In this document: positions 45,875 to 54,165 of the stretch, one piece after another
How the letters are laid out: each line of letters starts with the position of its first letter
How positions within the stretch are numbered: position 1 is the stretch's first letter
From: Bacteroidaceae bacterium
Lineage (GTDB): Bacteria; Bacteroidota; Bacteroidia; Bacteroidales; Bacteroidaceae
Assembly: GCA_017622815.1 (NCBI GenBank)
Contig: JAGAQH010000024.1
Span: 62,001 to 126,000 of the forward strand
DNA length: 64,000 nt
Direction: 5' to 3'
Program-made: the position numbers and the translations under genes
Notes under the pieces: model-generated
What the model saw: only the letters and a program-made list of their open reading frames with translations
The model's database searches: none
What the model was told of the DNA's origin: nothing

Positions 45875-46090
45875 TGAAGGTTTAACGTTTAAAGTTTAAC
45901 GATGGACTTGATGTTCGTATCTGTTATTATTGTAGGGACTCGGCATGCCGGGTCCGTTTCTGCTCTTGTTGTCGGACACGGCATGCCGTGTCCCTACCAT
46001 GCTTCTGCTCCCGCTTACTCGCAGTTTTCCGTTTTCCGTTTCCCGTTTCTATATACTCCCTCCCATAGAGGGGAGGGTCGGGGAGGGGTC
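45875..46090. repeat. Composite intergenic repeat block between the DUF349 gene and corA
   Basis: In order: a TTTAACGTTTAAAGTTTAACG-like string (45880-45902), an imperfect palindrome centred at 45945, a perfect 20-bp palindrome GGACACGGCATGCCGTGTCC (45974-45993), the string GCTCCCGCTTACTCGCAG, GTTTTCC heptads (46022-46041), and a GC-rich segment (46052-46090) that runs up to the corA stop codon. The palindrome, TAAGC string and heptads recur in reverse at 51993-52068; the GC-rich segment recurs in reverse at 48963-49002. Confidence 0.8.
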
Positions 46091-47017
46091 TTAAATCCAC
46101 TTCTTGTGTCTGAAGAACCACCAGAACAGCACCGTTATGCATGCCGTCAGTACTATTGCCACGGGGAAGCCCCACCAGGCACGTTCCATGCCGTTGATGA
46201 GGTTCATGCCGAACAATGACGCTATGAGTGTGGGGAACATCATTATAATGGAGATGGACGTCAGCATCTTCATGACCTGCGACACGTTGTTGTTGATCAG
46301 GTTGGCATAGGTGTCCATGGTGGAGTCCAGAATGTTTGTGTATATGCCTGCCGTTTCTCTGGCCTGTGCGAACTCGATGTTCACGTCCTCGATGAGGTCG
46401 GCATCCAGTTCGTCCACCTTCAGTTTGAACTTCAGTTTGGAGAGCAGTGTCTCGTTGCCTCGGATGGAAGTGACGAAGTATGTGAGCGAATCCTGCAGGC
46501 GCGACAGGGCGATGAGGTCGGCATTGTCCACCTTGCGGTCCAGATTGCGCTTGCTCTGGTCTATGAGCGCCTGTATCTGCTTCAGGCGTTTCAGATACCA
46601 CACGGCACTGCTCAGGAACAGGCGGAATACCATGTCCACGGAGTCGGTAAATCCAAGGCCTCGTCTCTGCTGGTAGGTGACGAAGTCAATCATCATGTTT
46701 GTCTCGAAGTTGCACACCGTGATGCAGATGTCGCCCTTCATGATGATACCCAAGGGTATGGTAGTGTATGGCGTGCGGGAACGTACTTCCTTGACGTAGG
46801 GGATACGCAGGATTATCAGAACCCACCCCTCGTCGCGGTCGTAACGTGGCCGCTCGTCGGTATCGGCAATGTCGCCAAGGAAATATTCCGGTATGCCCAG
46901 TGTCTGCTCCAGAAACTGGGTGTCGTCTTCGTCGGGACAGGTAATCTGAACCCAGCAGTTGGGTTTCCATTCTTCGATGGCCCGGAGTCCGTTTTGTGTA
47001 TTCCAGAAGGTTCTCAC
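46091..47017 (-). CDS. corA: CorA-family divalent metal ion transporter
   Basis: A 308-aa CorA-type channel. The large N-terminal cytoplasmic domain precedes two C-terminal transmembrane helices; the first ends with the signature GMN (SLFGMNLING), followed by an acidic-poor loop (MERAWWG) and TM2. The protein ends with a basic tail RHKKW, as in the family. It likely imports Mg2+ or Co2+ as a pentamer. It is monocistronic and diverges from nothing nearby. The stop codon abuts the dispersed GC-rich repeat. Confidence 0.93.
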   Translation of the reverse strand: MRTFWNTQNGLRAIEEWKPNCWVQITCPDEDDTQFLEQTLGIPEYFLGDIADTDERPRYDRDEGWVLIILRIPYVKEVRSRTPYTTIPLGIIMKGDICITVCNFETNMMIDFVTYQQRRGLGFTDSVDMVFRLFLSSAVWYLKRLKQIQALIDQSKRNLDRKVDNADLIALSRLQDSLTYFVTSIRGNETLLSKLKFKLKVDELDADLIEDVNIEFAQARETAGIYTNILDSTMDTYANLINNNVSQVMKMLTSISIIMMFPTLIASLFGMNLINGMERAWWGFPVAIVLTACITVLFWWFFRHKKWI

Positions 47018-47134
47018 TTCAGTACTTTATTTGATGCCGTTGAGACAAAAATGCCTACAAATATATAAAAAAGTAGTTAAAGGAGCGGGCAAACTTGTCT
47101 TTTTTTGTTAAAACGCGGGTTCTTTTGCCCGTTT

Positions 47135-47902
47135 TCACTGTTGTCGGGCCTCAATGTCGTTGGTCAGTTGCACAAATTGCTCCACGGAAAGTTGTTCTGG
47201 GCGCAGGGCGCCGAATGGATGCTCTGCAGGAATCAGTCCTTTCAGCGAACCGCGCAGCATCTTGCGCCTCTGCTGGAAACTCTGCTTCACTATGCGGGTG
47301 AGCAGGGACACGTCGCATCCTGGGTCGGTTACCCCGTTGCGTGTCATGCGTATGACGGCAGAGTGAACCTTGGGAGGCGGGTTGAACACGCCGGGAGGTA
47401 CGGTGAAGAGGTATTCCACGTCGTACCACAACTGTATGAGCACCGTGATGATGCCGAAGGCCTTTGTGCCGGGCTTGGCGGCAAGGCGCTCGGCCACCTC
47501 CTTCTGTATCATGCCCGTGCAACAGGGGATATAGTCCTTGTAGTCGAGCATCTTGAAGAATATCTGCGAGGAGATGTTGTAGGGGTAGTTGCCCGTCAGC
47601 ACGAACTGTCCTCCCTGGAAGGTGCGGTCGAGGTGCATCTTCAGGAAGTCGTCGGCAATGATGTTGTCCTCAAAGTCGGGATAGGTGCGCCTGAGGTAAT
47701 CCACGCTCTCCGAGTCCAGTTCCACCACCTTCAGGGGTCGTGGCTTCTGCATCAGGTATTGCGTCATCACGCCCATGCCGGGCCCTACTTCCAGCACGGG
47801 AAGGTCGGGGCAGGCGTCCACGGTGTCAGCAATGCGGCGTGCTATGCTCAGGTCTGTCAAAAAGTGTTGCCCGAGAAACTTTTTCGGCTTAACGAGGGAC
47901 AT
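47135..47902 (-). CDS. rsmA: 16S rRNA dimethyladenosine transferase RsmA/KsgA
   Basis: A 255-aa SAM-dependent enzyme that dimethylates A1518 and A1519 in 16S rRNA, a late 30S assembly step. Motifs: KKFLGQHFLTD, VLEVGPGMGVMT and the catalytic NYPYNIS (as NLPY-type), plus PPPKVHSAV. I choose the ATG at 47902 (MSLVKPKKFLGQHF). A start at 47929 is open too, but the promoter's -7 box ends at 47931, which makes that codon too early. It diverges from the flippase gene. Confidence 0.95.
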   Translation of the reverse strand: MSLVKPKKFLGQHFLTDLSIARRIADTVDACPDLPVLEVGPGMGVMTQYLMQKPRPLKVVELDSESVDYLRRTYPDFEDNIIADDFLKMHLDRTFQGGQFVLTGNYPYNISSQIFFKMLDYKDYIPCCTGMIQKEVAERLAAKPGTKAFGIITVLIQLWYDVEYLFTVPPGVFNPPPKVHSAVIRMTRNGVTDPGCDVSLLTRIVKQSFQQRRKMLRGSLKGLIPAEHPFGALRPEQLSVEQFVQLTNDIEARQQ

Positions 47903-47918
47903 ATACGGGAAATTTTTG

Positions 47919-47962
47919 TATTTTTGCATACGAAGATACGGAGATTTAAGTAATGTACCAAA
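47919..47962. promoter_or_regulatory. Divergent rsmA / flippase promoter region
   Basis: Minus strand: TTTG (47959-47962 in reverse), 20 nt, TATCTTCG (47931-47938) for rsmA. Plus strand: a TATTTTTG -7 box (47919-47926) for the flippase without a clear -33. Confidence 0.55.
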
Positions 47963-47981
47963 GAAATCGCCTTTTTATTTC

Positions 47982-48962
47982 GTGAAGCAAGCCCTAAAAT
48001 ACATACTGAGAATAGGTTTCCCGCTGGTCCTGGCTGCCGTGATATTGCACTGGATGTACCGTGGTGTGGATTGGGGCGCCGTGTGGGCGGCCCTGGAGGG
48101 AGGCATGAACTGGTGGTGGATGCTGCTGAGCATGCCCTTCGGCGTGTCCGCACAGATGTTCAGGGCCCTGCGATGGAGGGTGGTGCTGAAGCCCATGGGC
48201 GAGAAAGCACGCCTGTCCACCTGTTGCAACAGCATCTTCCTGAGTTATGCCTCTTCCCTGGCCATCCCCCGTGTGGGCGAGGTGCTCAGGTGCGGTGTGC
48301 TCTCGAAGTACGAGAATATCAGTTTCACCCGTCTTGTTGGCTCCGTGGTGAGCGAGCGCGTGGTGGACATGGGCATGGTGTTCCTCTTCTCTGTGGTGAC
48401 CATGCTCACGCAGATACCCGTCTTCCTGGACTTCTTCGACAAGACGGGCATCAATCTTCCAGGTTTCCTCGGCAGCCTCACTTCCACAGGTTACTGGGTT
48501 ACCGCCATCTGTGCCCTGTCGGCCATGGGACTTGTGTGGCTGCTGGTAAAGAAACTGAAACTGTTCTCACGCACCAAGGAGAAGTTGTCCAAACTGATGG
48601 AGGGCATGATGAGCGTGGCACGCCTCAAGAACCCGTGGCTCTTCCTCCTGTATAGCGTGGGCATCTGGGTAAGTTACTACCTGCACTTCTACATAGCCTT
48701 CTATTGCTTCGACTACACCGCCGGCCTCGGTCCCGTGGCTGCCCTTGTGGCCTTTGTGGTAGGATGCTTTGCCGTGCTGGTTCCCACCCCCAACGGAGCA
48801 GGCCCCTGGCACTTCGTGGTGAAGACCGTACTGGTGCTCTATGGCGTGCAGGACAACGATGCCGCCGTATTCGCCCTCATAGTGCACACCCTGCAGACAA
48901 TGCTCACCGTGCTGCTCGGCCTATATGCCCTGGCCGCTCTGGCAATGACGAGAATGAAGTAA
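47982..48962 (+). CDS. YbhN/UPF0104-type membrane flippase domain protein
   Basis: A 326-aa protein of the lysylphosphatidylglycerol-synthase transmembrane (YbhN) family. About seven to eight hydrophobic helices; motifs are RALRWRVVLKPMG near the start and RVGEVLRCGVLSKYE, with PTPNGAGPWHFVVKTVLV near the end. It has no aminoacyltransferase domain, so it is a putative lipid-linked flippase only. No in-frame ATG exists near the promoter; the best start is the GTG at 47982. Substrate unknown. Confidence 0.8.
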   Translation: MKQALKYILRIGFPLVLAAVILHWMYRGVDWGAVWAALEGGMNWWWMLLSMPFGVSAQMFRALRWRVVLKPMGEKARLSTCCNSIFLSYASSLAIPRVGEVLRCGVLSKYENISFTRLVGSVVSERVVDMGMVFLFSVVTMLTQIPVFLDFFDKTGINLPGFLGSLTSTGYWVTAICALSAMGLVWLLVKKLKLFSRTKEKLSKLMEGMMSVARLKNPWLFLLYSVGIWVSYYLHFYIAFYCFDYTAGLGPVAALVAFVVGCFAVLVPTPNGAGPWHFVVKTVLVLYGVQDNDAAVFALIVHTLQTMLTVLLGLYALAALAMTRMK

Positions 48963-49110
48963 AAAGACCCCTCCCCGGCCCTCCCCTCTATGGGAGGGAG
49001 TGTGTAGAAAAGGGGTATGGGGAACGCCTCGTGAAGCAACGGTCCTCGCATCGTGTTGCGAAGGTCCTCGCAACGTGAAGCGATAGGCTTCGCCTCGAGA
49101 GACAGGAAAC
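48963..49110. repeat. GC-rich dispersed repeat and small palindromes before pepD
   Basis: 48963-49002 (GACCCCTCCCCGGCCC... TATGGGAGGGAGT) is a near copy, in opposite orientation, of 46052-46090, and contains the hairpin CCTCCC/GGGAGG. Downstream, GGTCCTCGCA occurs twice with short inverted copies (49039-49080). No coding potential. Confidence 0.65.
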
Positions 49111-49120
49111 ACTAGCCCCA

Positions 49121-49190
49121 CCATAGGTCTCCCTAGGCCCTCCTAGGCCTTCCTAGGTTCTCCTAGATCTTCCTAGGCCTTCCTAGCCCC
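49121..49190. repeat. Seven tandem 10-bp repeats before pepD
   Basis: A strict 10-nt period with consensus TCCTAGGYCT. The units carry the palindrome CCTAGG, so the array can pair with itself. It ends 31 nt before the pepD start codon. Confidence 0.8.
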
Positions 49191-49221
49191 CTATTCAAAA
49201 CCAAACCTAAAACCAAATATT

Positions 49222-50667
49222 ATGAATATCAACGACCTTAACCCAAGAGAGATTTGGCAGAACTTCCATCTGCTTACACAAGTGCCCCGTCCGAGCGGAC
49301 ATTTGCAGAAGGTACAGGAATTCCTCCTTCAGTGGGCTGCCGAGCGTGGCATAGAGGCATTCAAGGACAATGCCGAGAACATCGTCATGCGCAAGCCCGC
49401 CACTCCCGGCAAGGAGGGTTGCCGCACTGCCGTGATGCAGGCACACATGGACATGGTGCCCCAGAAGACAGACGAGAGCACCCACAACTTCGAGACCGAC
49501 CCCATCCAGACATGGGTAGACGGTGAATGGCTCAAGGCAAAGGGTACCACCCTGGGTGCCGACGACGGTATCGGTGTGGCTGCCATCATGGCCGTTTTCG
49601 AGTCAAAGGACATAGAGCATGGACCTCTGGAGGCTCTGATCACCGCCGACGAGGAAACCTGCATGTACGGTGTTAACCATCTGAGTGCCGACACCCTGAA
49701 GGGCGACATCCTGCTGAACATCGACAACGAGAACATGGGAGAGTTCGTCATCGGCAGTGCCGGTGGCGTGAACATCACCGCCACAATGAAATACCAGGAG
49801 GTGGACACCGATGCCGAGGACGTTGCCGTCAAGGTAAGCGTGGCAGGTCTGCGCGGTGGTCACTCCGGTTTGGAAATTAACGAAGGCCGCGGCAATGCCA
49901 ACAAGTTGCTGGCACGCATCGTTCGTCAGGCCATCCTGGACGATGAGGCCCGTCTGGCCACATGGCACGGAGGTAACATGCGCAATGCCATCCCCCGTAC
50001 TGCCGAGGCAGTGCTCACTCTGCCCAAGGAGAATGTGGAGGACCTGAAGGAACTCTGCGAGTTCTGCCAGAAGCAGTTTGTAGACGAGTACCGTGGTGTG
50101 GAGCACAGCATAGAGGTAAGCATGGAGCAGGTGGAACTGCCCGCAAAGCAAGTTCCCGTGGAGATTCAGGACAATCTGGTCAGCGCCATCATGGCATGCC
50201 ACAACGGCGTCCTGCGCTTCATTCCCAGCATCCCCACCGTGGTGGAGACCAGCAGCAACCTTGCCATCATCAACATCGGTGGCGGTGATGCCGAGATACT
50301 CATCCTGGCACGAAGCAGTTGCGACACCCAGCTGGAGTTCCTGCAGGAGATGATGGTATGCACCTTCGGCATGGTTGGCATGAAGGTGGAGTTCGGTGGC
50401 CAGTATGGCAGTTGGCAACCCAACTTCGACTCTCCCATCGTGGCAAAGATGGTGGACGTGTACAAGCAGTGCTTCAACGAGGATGCCAAGGTGGAGGTAT
50501 GCCACGCCGGCTTGGAGTGCAGCATCATCGGTGCCCTGTATCCCAATATGGATCTCGTGAGCTTCGGCCCCACAATGCGCTCTCCCCACACTCCCGACGA
50601 GCGTTGCAACATCCCCAGCGTAGAGAAGTTCTGGACATTCCTCAAGGCTCTGCTGGCAAGCATTTAA
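49222..50667 (+). CDS. pepD: Aminoacyl-histidine dipeptidase (M20C)
   Basis: A 481-aa cytoplasmic zinc dipeptidase of the PepD/carnosinase-like M20C group. The di-zinc site is visible in VMQAHMDMVPQKT, LGADDGIGVA and TADEETCMYG (catalytic and bridging acids). The central lid domain contains SGLRGGHSGLEINEGRGNA. It hydrolyses Xaa-His dipeptides. The gene is monocistronic between repeats. Confidence 0.94.
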   Translation: MNINDLNPREIWQNFHLLTQVPRPSGHLQKVQEFLLQWAAERGIEAFKDNAENIVMRKPATPGKEGCRTAVMQAHMDMVPQKTDESTHNFETDPIQTWVDGEWLKAKGTTLGADDGIGVAAIMAVFESKDIEHGPLEALITADEETCMYGVNHLSADTLKGDILLNIDNENMGEFVIGSAGGVNITATMKYQEVDTDAEDVAVKVSVAGLRGGHSGLEINEGRGNANKLLARIVRQAILDDEARLATWHGGNMRNAIPRTAEAVLTLPKENVEDLKELCEFCQKQFVDEYRGVEHSIEVSMEQVELPAKQVPVEIQDNLVSAIMACHNGVLRFIPSIPTVVETSSNLAIINIGGGDAEILILARSSCDTQLEFLQEMMVCTFGMVGMKVEFGGQYGSWQPNFDSPIVAKMVDVYKQCFNEDAKVEVCHAGLECSIIGALYPNMDLVSFGPTMRSPHTPDERCNIPSVEKFWTFLKALLASI

Positions 50668-50670
50668 GGA

Positions 50671-50782
50671 AACGGAAAACGGAAAGGTGAAAACGGAAAA
50701 CTACTTCGCTTATTACTCATCCTTCGGTTTTCACCTTCCCGTTTGAAAAAGTTTTCCGTTTTCCGTTTTCCGTTTTCCGTTT
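50671..50782. repeat. GTTTTCC heptad inverted repeat between pepD and ilvA
   Basis: The left arm (50671-50700) has AAACGGAAAACGGAAAGG; the right side holds GTTTTCACC (50729-50737) and 4.5 perfect copies of GTTTTCC (50751-50782). It is the same family as 21381-21518. It ends 6 nt before the ilvA ATG. Confidence 0.8.
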
Positions 50783-50788
50783 GAATCG

Positions 50789-51991
50789 ATGAACTTAGAC
50801 GAACTATACAAGGCACGTTATGTGCTCAACGGCATTATCCGTCGCACGGACCTGGTTCAGGCACCGCGCCTGAATCCGGATGCCGACATCTACCTGAAGC
50901 CCGAGAACCTGCAGGTGACGGGTTCCTTCAAGGTGCGTGGCGCATGCTACAAGATATCCCAACTCTCCGACGAGGAGAAGGCCCGTGGCGTAATAGCCTG
51001 TTCGGCAGGCAACCATGCCCAGGGTGTTGCCCTTGGTGCCACGCATGCCGGGGTGAAGTCCCTCATCTGTCTGCCCGAAGGTGCTCCCATCAGCAAGGTG
51101 GAGGCTACACGCCGCTATGGCGCGGAGATATGCCTGGTGCCCGGAGTTTACGACGATGCCTATCAGCATGCTCTGAAGTTGCGCGACGAGCACGGCTACA
51201 CTTTCGTGCATCCCTTTGACGATGAAAAGGTGATAGCAGGGCAGGGCACTATAGGTCTGGAACTTCTGGAGCAGTTGCCCGATGTCCAGTGCGTAATAGT
51301 ACCAATCGGCGGAGGCGGTCTTGCCAGCGGTGTTGCCTATGCCATAAAGAGCCTAAACCCCTCTGTGGAGGTCTGGGGCGTGCAGGCGGCAGGAGCGCCA
51401 AGCATGTACCATAGCGTTGCCGATGGCCATATCATGCGCCTGCCCAATGTCAGCACCGTTGCCGACGGCATTGCCGTGAAGCAGCCGGGCGAACTGACCT
51501 ACGACCTGTGCCACAAGCATCTGGACGGCATAGTCACCGTAACGGAGGACGAGATATGCGCCGCCATCCTTGCCATCATCGAGCAGCAGAAGATGGTTGT
51601 CGAGGGCGCCGGTGCCGTGGCGGTTGCCGCCGCCATGTTCAACAAGGTTCCCATTGCCGGCAAGAAGACAATCTGCATCCTCAGTGGCGGTAATGTGGAT
51701 GTTACCATCCTGAACCGTGTCATCCACCGAGGTCTGGTGAAGAGCGGACGCATCTGCAAACTGACCCTCACCCTCGAGGACAAACCCGGCCAGCTCGTTG
51801 GCGTCAGCCAGATAATATCCTCCATGGGAGGCAACGTGGTGAAGGTGAACCACGAGCGCAGCGACGACTCCAACCGCGTAACCGACTGCATCCTGCAACT
51901 CCAGGTGGAAACCCGCAACCACGAGCACGTCGATTCCATCCGCAAGGCCCTGATAGAAGCCGGCTTCAACACTCAGTGCCAAGTGTATTGA
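50789..51991 (+). CDS. ilvA: Threonine ammonia-lyase
   Basis: A 400-aa PLP enzyme that converts threonine to 2-oxobutanoate. PLP lysine K48 lies in TGSFKVRGA and the phosphate loop is PIGGGGLASG. A single C-terminal ACT-like domain (about 325-400) suggests allosteric control. The length fits the shorter TdcB/IlvA2 type and not the 514-aa E. coli IlvA. The heptad repeat lies immediately upstream, so the transcript may include it. ridA follows in the same orientation after a 219-nt gap, a functionally sensible pairing. Confidence 0.92.
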   Translation: MNLDELYKARYVLNGIIRRTDLVQAPRLNPDADIYLKPENLQVTGSFKVRGACYKISQLSDEEKARGVIACSAGNHAQGVALGATHAGVKSLICLPEGAPISKVEATRRYGAEICLVPGVYDDAYQHALKLRDEHGYTFVHPFDDEKVIAGQGTIGLELLEQLPDVQCVIVPIGGGGLASGVAYAIKSLNPSVEVWGVQAAGAPSMYHSVADGHIMRLPNVSTVADGIAVKQPGELTYDLCHKHLDGIVTVTEDEICAAILAIIEQQKMVVEGAGAVAVAAAMFNKVPIAGKKTICILSGGNVDVTILNRVIHRGLVKSGRICKLTLTLEDKPGQLVGVSQIISSMGGNVVKVNHERSDDSNRVTDCILQLQVETRNHEHVDSIRKALIEAGFNTQCQVY

Positions 51992-51992
51992 G

Positions 51993-52068
51993 GAACGGAA
52001 AACGGAAAACGGAAAGGGGAAAACTGTTAGTAAGCGAGAGCGTGGTAGGGACACGGCATGCCGTGTCC
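51993..52068. repeat. Composite repeat: heptads plus 20-bp palindrome, after ilvA
   Basis: Heptads (GGAACGGAAAACGGAAAACG, 51993-52012), then GTTAGTAAGCGAGAGCG, then TAGG and the perfect palindrome GGACACGGCATGCCGTGTCC (52049-52068). This is the inverted counterpart of 45974-46041. After it, 52069-52160 is Cys/Leu/Pro-like CCTCT-rich sequence with no gene. Confidence 0.8.
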
Positions 52069-52210
52069 GCCAATTCCGAATACTCCGAGCCATCCGCCCT
52101 CTCCGAACCCTCTGGTTCCTCTGAGTCCTCTTGCCTCCTCTTGCCTCCTCTAAATCCCCCTCCCCCTAGCCCCCGACACAACATTATACATTATTTATAA
52201 AGCAACAACT

Positions 52211-52585
52211 ATGAAAGTAATCAGCACAGACAAGGCACCTGCCGCTATCGGCCCTTACAGCCAGGCGATAGAGGCAAATGGTATGGTATTCTGCAGTGGC
52301 CAGATCCCCATTGACCCAGCCACAGGAGTATTCGTAGAAGGCGGCATCCAGGAACAGACACGTCAGGTGCTCACCAATGCCTCTCAGGTATTGGCTGCAG
52401 CAGGAACCGACCTGTCCCATGTTGTCAAGACAACAGTTTTCCTCAGCGACATGGCCAACTTCGTTGCCATGAACGAGGTATATGCTCAGTTCTTCTCCCA
52501 ACCCTTCCCTGCCCGCTCTGCCGTAGCAGTGAAGGACCTGCCCAAAGGTGCACTGGTTGAGATAGAGGTCCTGGCAGTTAAGTAG
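52211..52585 (+). CDS. ridA: RidA family enamine/imine deaminase
   Basis: A 124-aa RidA (YjgF/YER057c) protein that hydrolyses reactive enamines and imines such as the 2-aminoacrylate released by threonine/serine dehydratases. Family features: KAPAAIGPYSQAI, CSGQIPIDP and PFPARSAVAVKDLPKGALVEIE, with the conserved arginine near residue 102. Its location after ilvA matches its known role as guardian of IlvA products. A degenerate pyrimidine-rich gap follows. Confidence 0.95.
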   Translation: MKVISTDKAPAAIGPYSQAIEANGMVFCSGQIPIDPATGVFVEGGIQEQTRQVLTNASQVLAAAGTDLSHVVKTTVFLSDMANFVAMNEVYAQFFSQPFPARSAVAVKDLPKGALVEIEVLAVK

Positions 52586-52870
52586 TAGGATTTCCAGGAG
52601 GGCTAGGGCTTCCTATGCTCTCCTGGCTCCCGCTCTCCTTTTTTCTGGCTCTCGCCCTTCTCGCCCTTCTCGCCCTTCTAACTCTCCTCGCTCTTCTGGC
52701 TTCTCCTGCATCTCCTGCTTTTCTTAGTTTTTTTCTTGGTGCCTCTTAGCCTCTCATAGCCTCTCTTAGTACTTCCTGGGGCCTCCTATGACTTCCTAGA
52801 ATATCCTGGCCTTCTCAGTCTTCTCCTATCCCTATCTCCTCCTACTCCCTCCCTCCAACTCCCCTATGCC
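52586..52870. repeat. Degenerate pyrimidine-rich repeat tract
   Basis: About 285 nt on the plus strand are made of C/T-rich strings with an irregular period near 9-11 nt: CTCGCCCTT repeats in a row (52655-52679) and many copies of CCTCT, TCCTA, TCTCCT. No open frame or promoter is supported. From 52871 to about 53020 I see nothing recognisable. Confidence 0.6.
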
Positions 52871-53024
52871 CCCCCCTGAAAACCTCAAAAATCCCCCGTT
52901 TCATCGCATTTATCGTGCTTTTCTCTCCTTCTGGTTTCAGCGTGAAAGCGTAACTCCCCATTGCCCGACCTCTTTTATGTCTTCTGTAAGAGCGAAAGAA
53001 TTTATTTGTTAATTCTTTGAATTA

Positions 53025-53057
53025 TTTGTACTTTTTAGTTTATTTTTTATAACTTTG
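53025..53057 (+). promoter_or_regulatory. Promoter of the polysaccharide locus
   Basis: TTTG (53025-53028), a 21-nt spacer, TAACTTTG (53050-53057). It precedes the antiterminator gene by about 195 nt. Confidence 0.7.
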
Positions 53058-53253
53058 TCGCGGATTAATATCTTTTAACGCAGGCCTGTGCCAGCAGGTC
53101 GTGATAGGTTTTCTGTTGATAAACCTTAGAAAAAAAAGCGATGACGAGAGTTAATCTTCTTGAGAAAACACGGATAACTGTTTGTGGCGCAATGTTTTAT
53201 ACGCCATAGACAGGATTAGAGATTTTGCCTTAATTTAATACCGAGAAACGACA
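53058..53253 (+). promoter_or_regulatory. Long untranslated leader before the antiterminator gene
   Basis: About 190 nt between the promoter and the GTG start. It can form short hairpins: AGGTTT...AAACCT (53107-53128) and TGGCG...CGCCA (53184-53208). In Bacteroides capsule loci UpxY proteins act on such leaders, so this is a candidate antitermination target. No T-run that would make a classical terminator is seen. Confidence 0.5.
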
Positions 53254-53838
53254 GTGTCCACTCCGGACGTCCTGTCTCGTGGTGCTATTGAGCATGATAA
53301 CCATGAGGCGGATTACTGGTTTGTCATGCGTGACCTCAAACGCGCCAATGCCAAATTACCGGCATATATGATGCTGGGTGATATGGGGTTTGAGGTCTTC
53401 GTGCCTATGAAATGGCAACTGGCCATAAGGCGAGGCAAGCGCATCCGCGAGCAGGTTCCCTTCCTACGGGATTTGCTTTTCGTCCACGCTACGCGCGATA
53501 AATTGGACCCAATAGTTGATAAGACCGATACCCTTCAGTACCGCTATATCCGCGGAGGCAAGTACCGCGACCCCATGAAGGTCGGCAACAAGGAGATGGA
53601 ACGCTTCATCCAGGCCGTCCGTTGGTCAGAAAATCCCGTTTACTATCTCCCTGACGAAATCCCCGCCTCCATGTATGGCCGCAAGGTGTGCATCATTGGA
53701 GGTGACCTCGACGGCCATGAAGGCACCCTTCTCAAAGTTCGCGGACTCCACAAGAAACGCATCCTTGTGGAACTTCCACACCTTCTCTCTGCCAGTGTGG
53801 ACCTTGAACCCGAATTTGTCAGATTCGTTGAAGAATAA
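53254..53838 (+). CDS. UpxY-type NusG-like transcription antiterminator
   Basis: A 194-aa specialised NusG paralogue. The N-terminal NGN domain begins WFVMRDLKRANAKLPAYMML and contains EVFVPMKW and VPFLRDLLFVH; the C-terminal KOW-like part has GGDLDGHEGTLLKVRG. In Bacteroides such proteins sit first in each capsule locus and let RNA polymerase read it to the end. The start is a GTG at 53254, since the frame contains no upstream ATG and the NGN domain needs the residues before MRDLK. It is first in the locus with its own promoter. Confidence 0.88.
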   Translation: MSTPDVLSRGAIEHDNHEADYWFVMRDLKRANAKLPAYMMLGDMGFEVFVPMKWQLAIRRGKRIREQVPFLRDLLFVHATRDKLDPIVDKTDTLQYRYIRGGKYRDPMKVGNKEMERFIQAVRWSENPVYYLPDEIPASMYGRKVCIIGGDLDGHEGTLLKVRGLHKKRILVELPHLLSASVDLEPEFVRFVEE

Positions 53839-53857
53839 CACCAGAAAAGTGGCTCCC

Positions 53858-53926
53858 AAAAGTAAAGGCCATTACTTTGCCAACTAAAGGCCTTTACTTT
53901 GCAATGTTAAGGCCTTAACTTTACCA
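53858..53926. repeat. Three tandem 22-nt GGCC-centred palindromes
   Basis: Palindromes centred at 53868, 53890 and 53912 (AGTAAAGGCCATTACT, TAAAGGCCTTTA, TTAAGGCCTTAA) are spaced 22 nt apart. They follow the antiterminator stop codon by 20 nt. The rest of the gap to 54165 shows no gene or strong signal. Confidence 0.8.
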
Positions 53927-54165
53927 AGTAAGTACTACTGAGTTAAACGCCCGCAGTATTTCTTCAAGCCTCTAGTCCATACCCCACCCACCATTACCCC
54001 ATAATCCCCCAACGTTTGTTCCATCGTTTTCGTGTACGCTCCGCATATCTTCGTATAGTAGCTTAAGTTACTTTCGTTGGAGCGAACAGTACTTCGTACA
54101 GCAACACAGTCCTTCTGACCTTCGTCGCAGACACACTGCGCTCCACTCACCTTTAACCTCCAATC

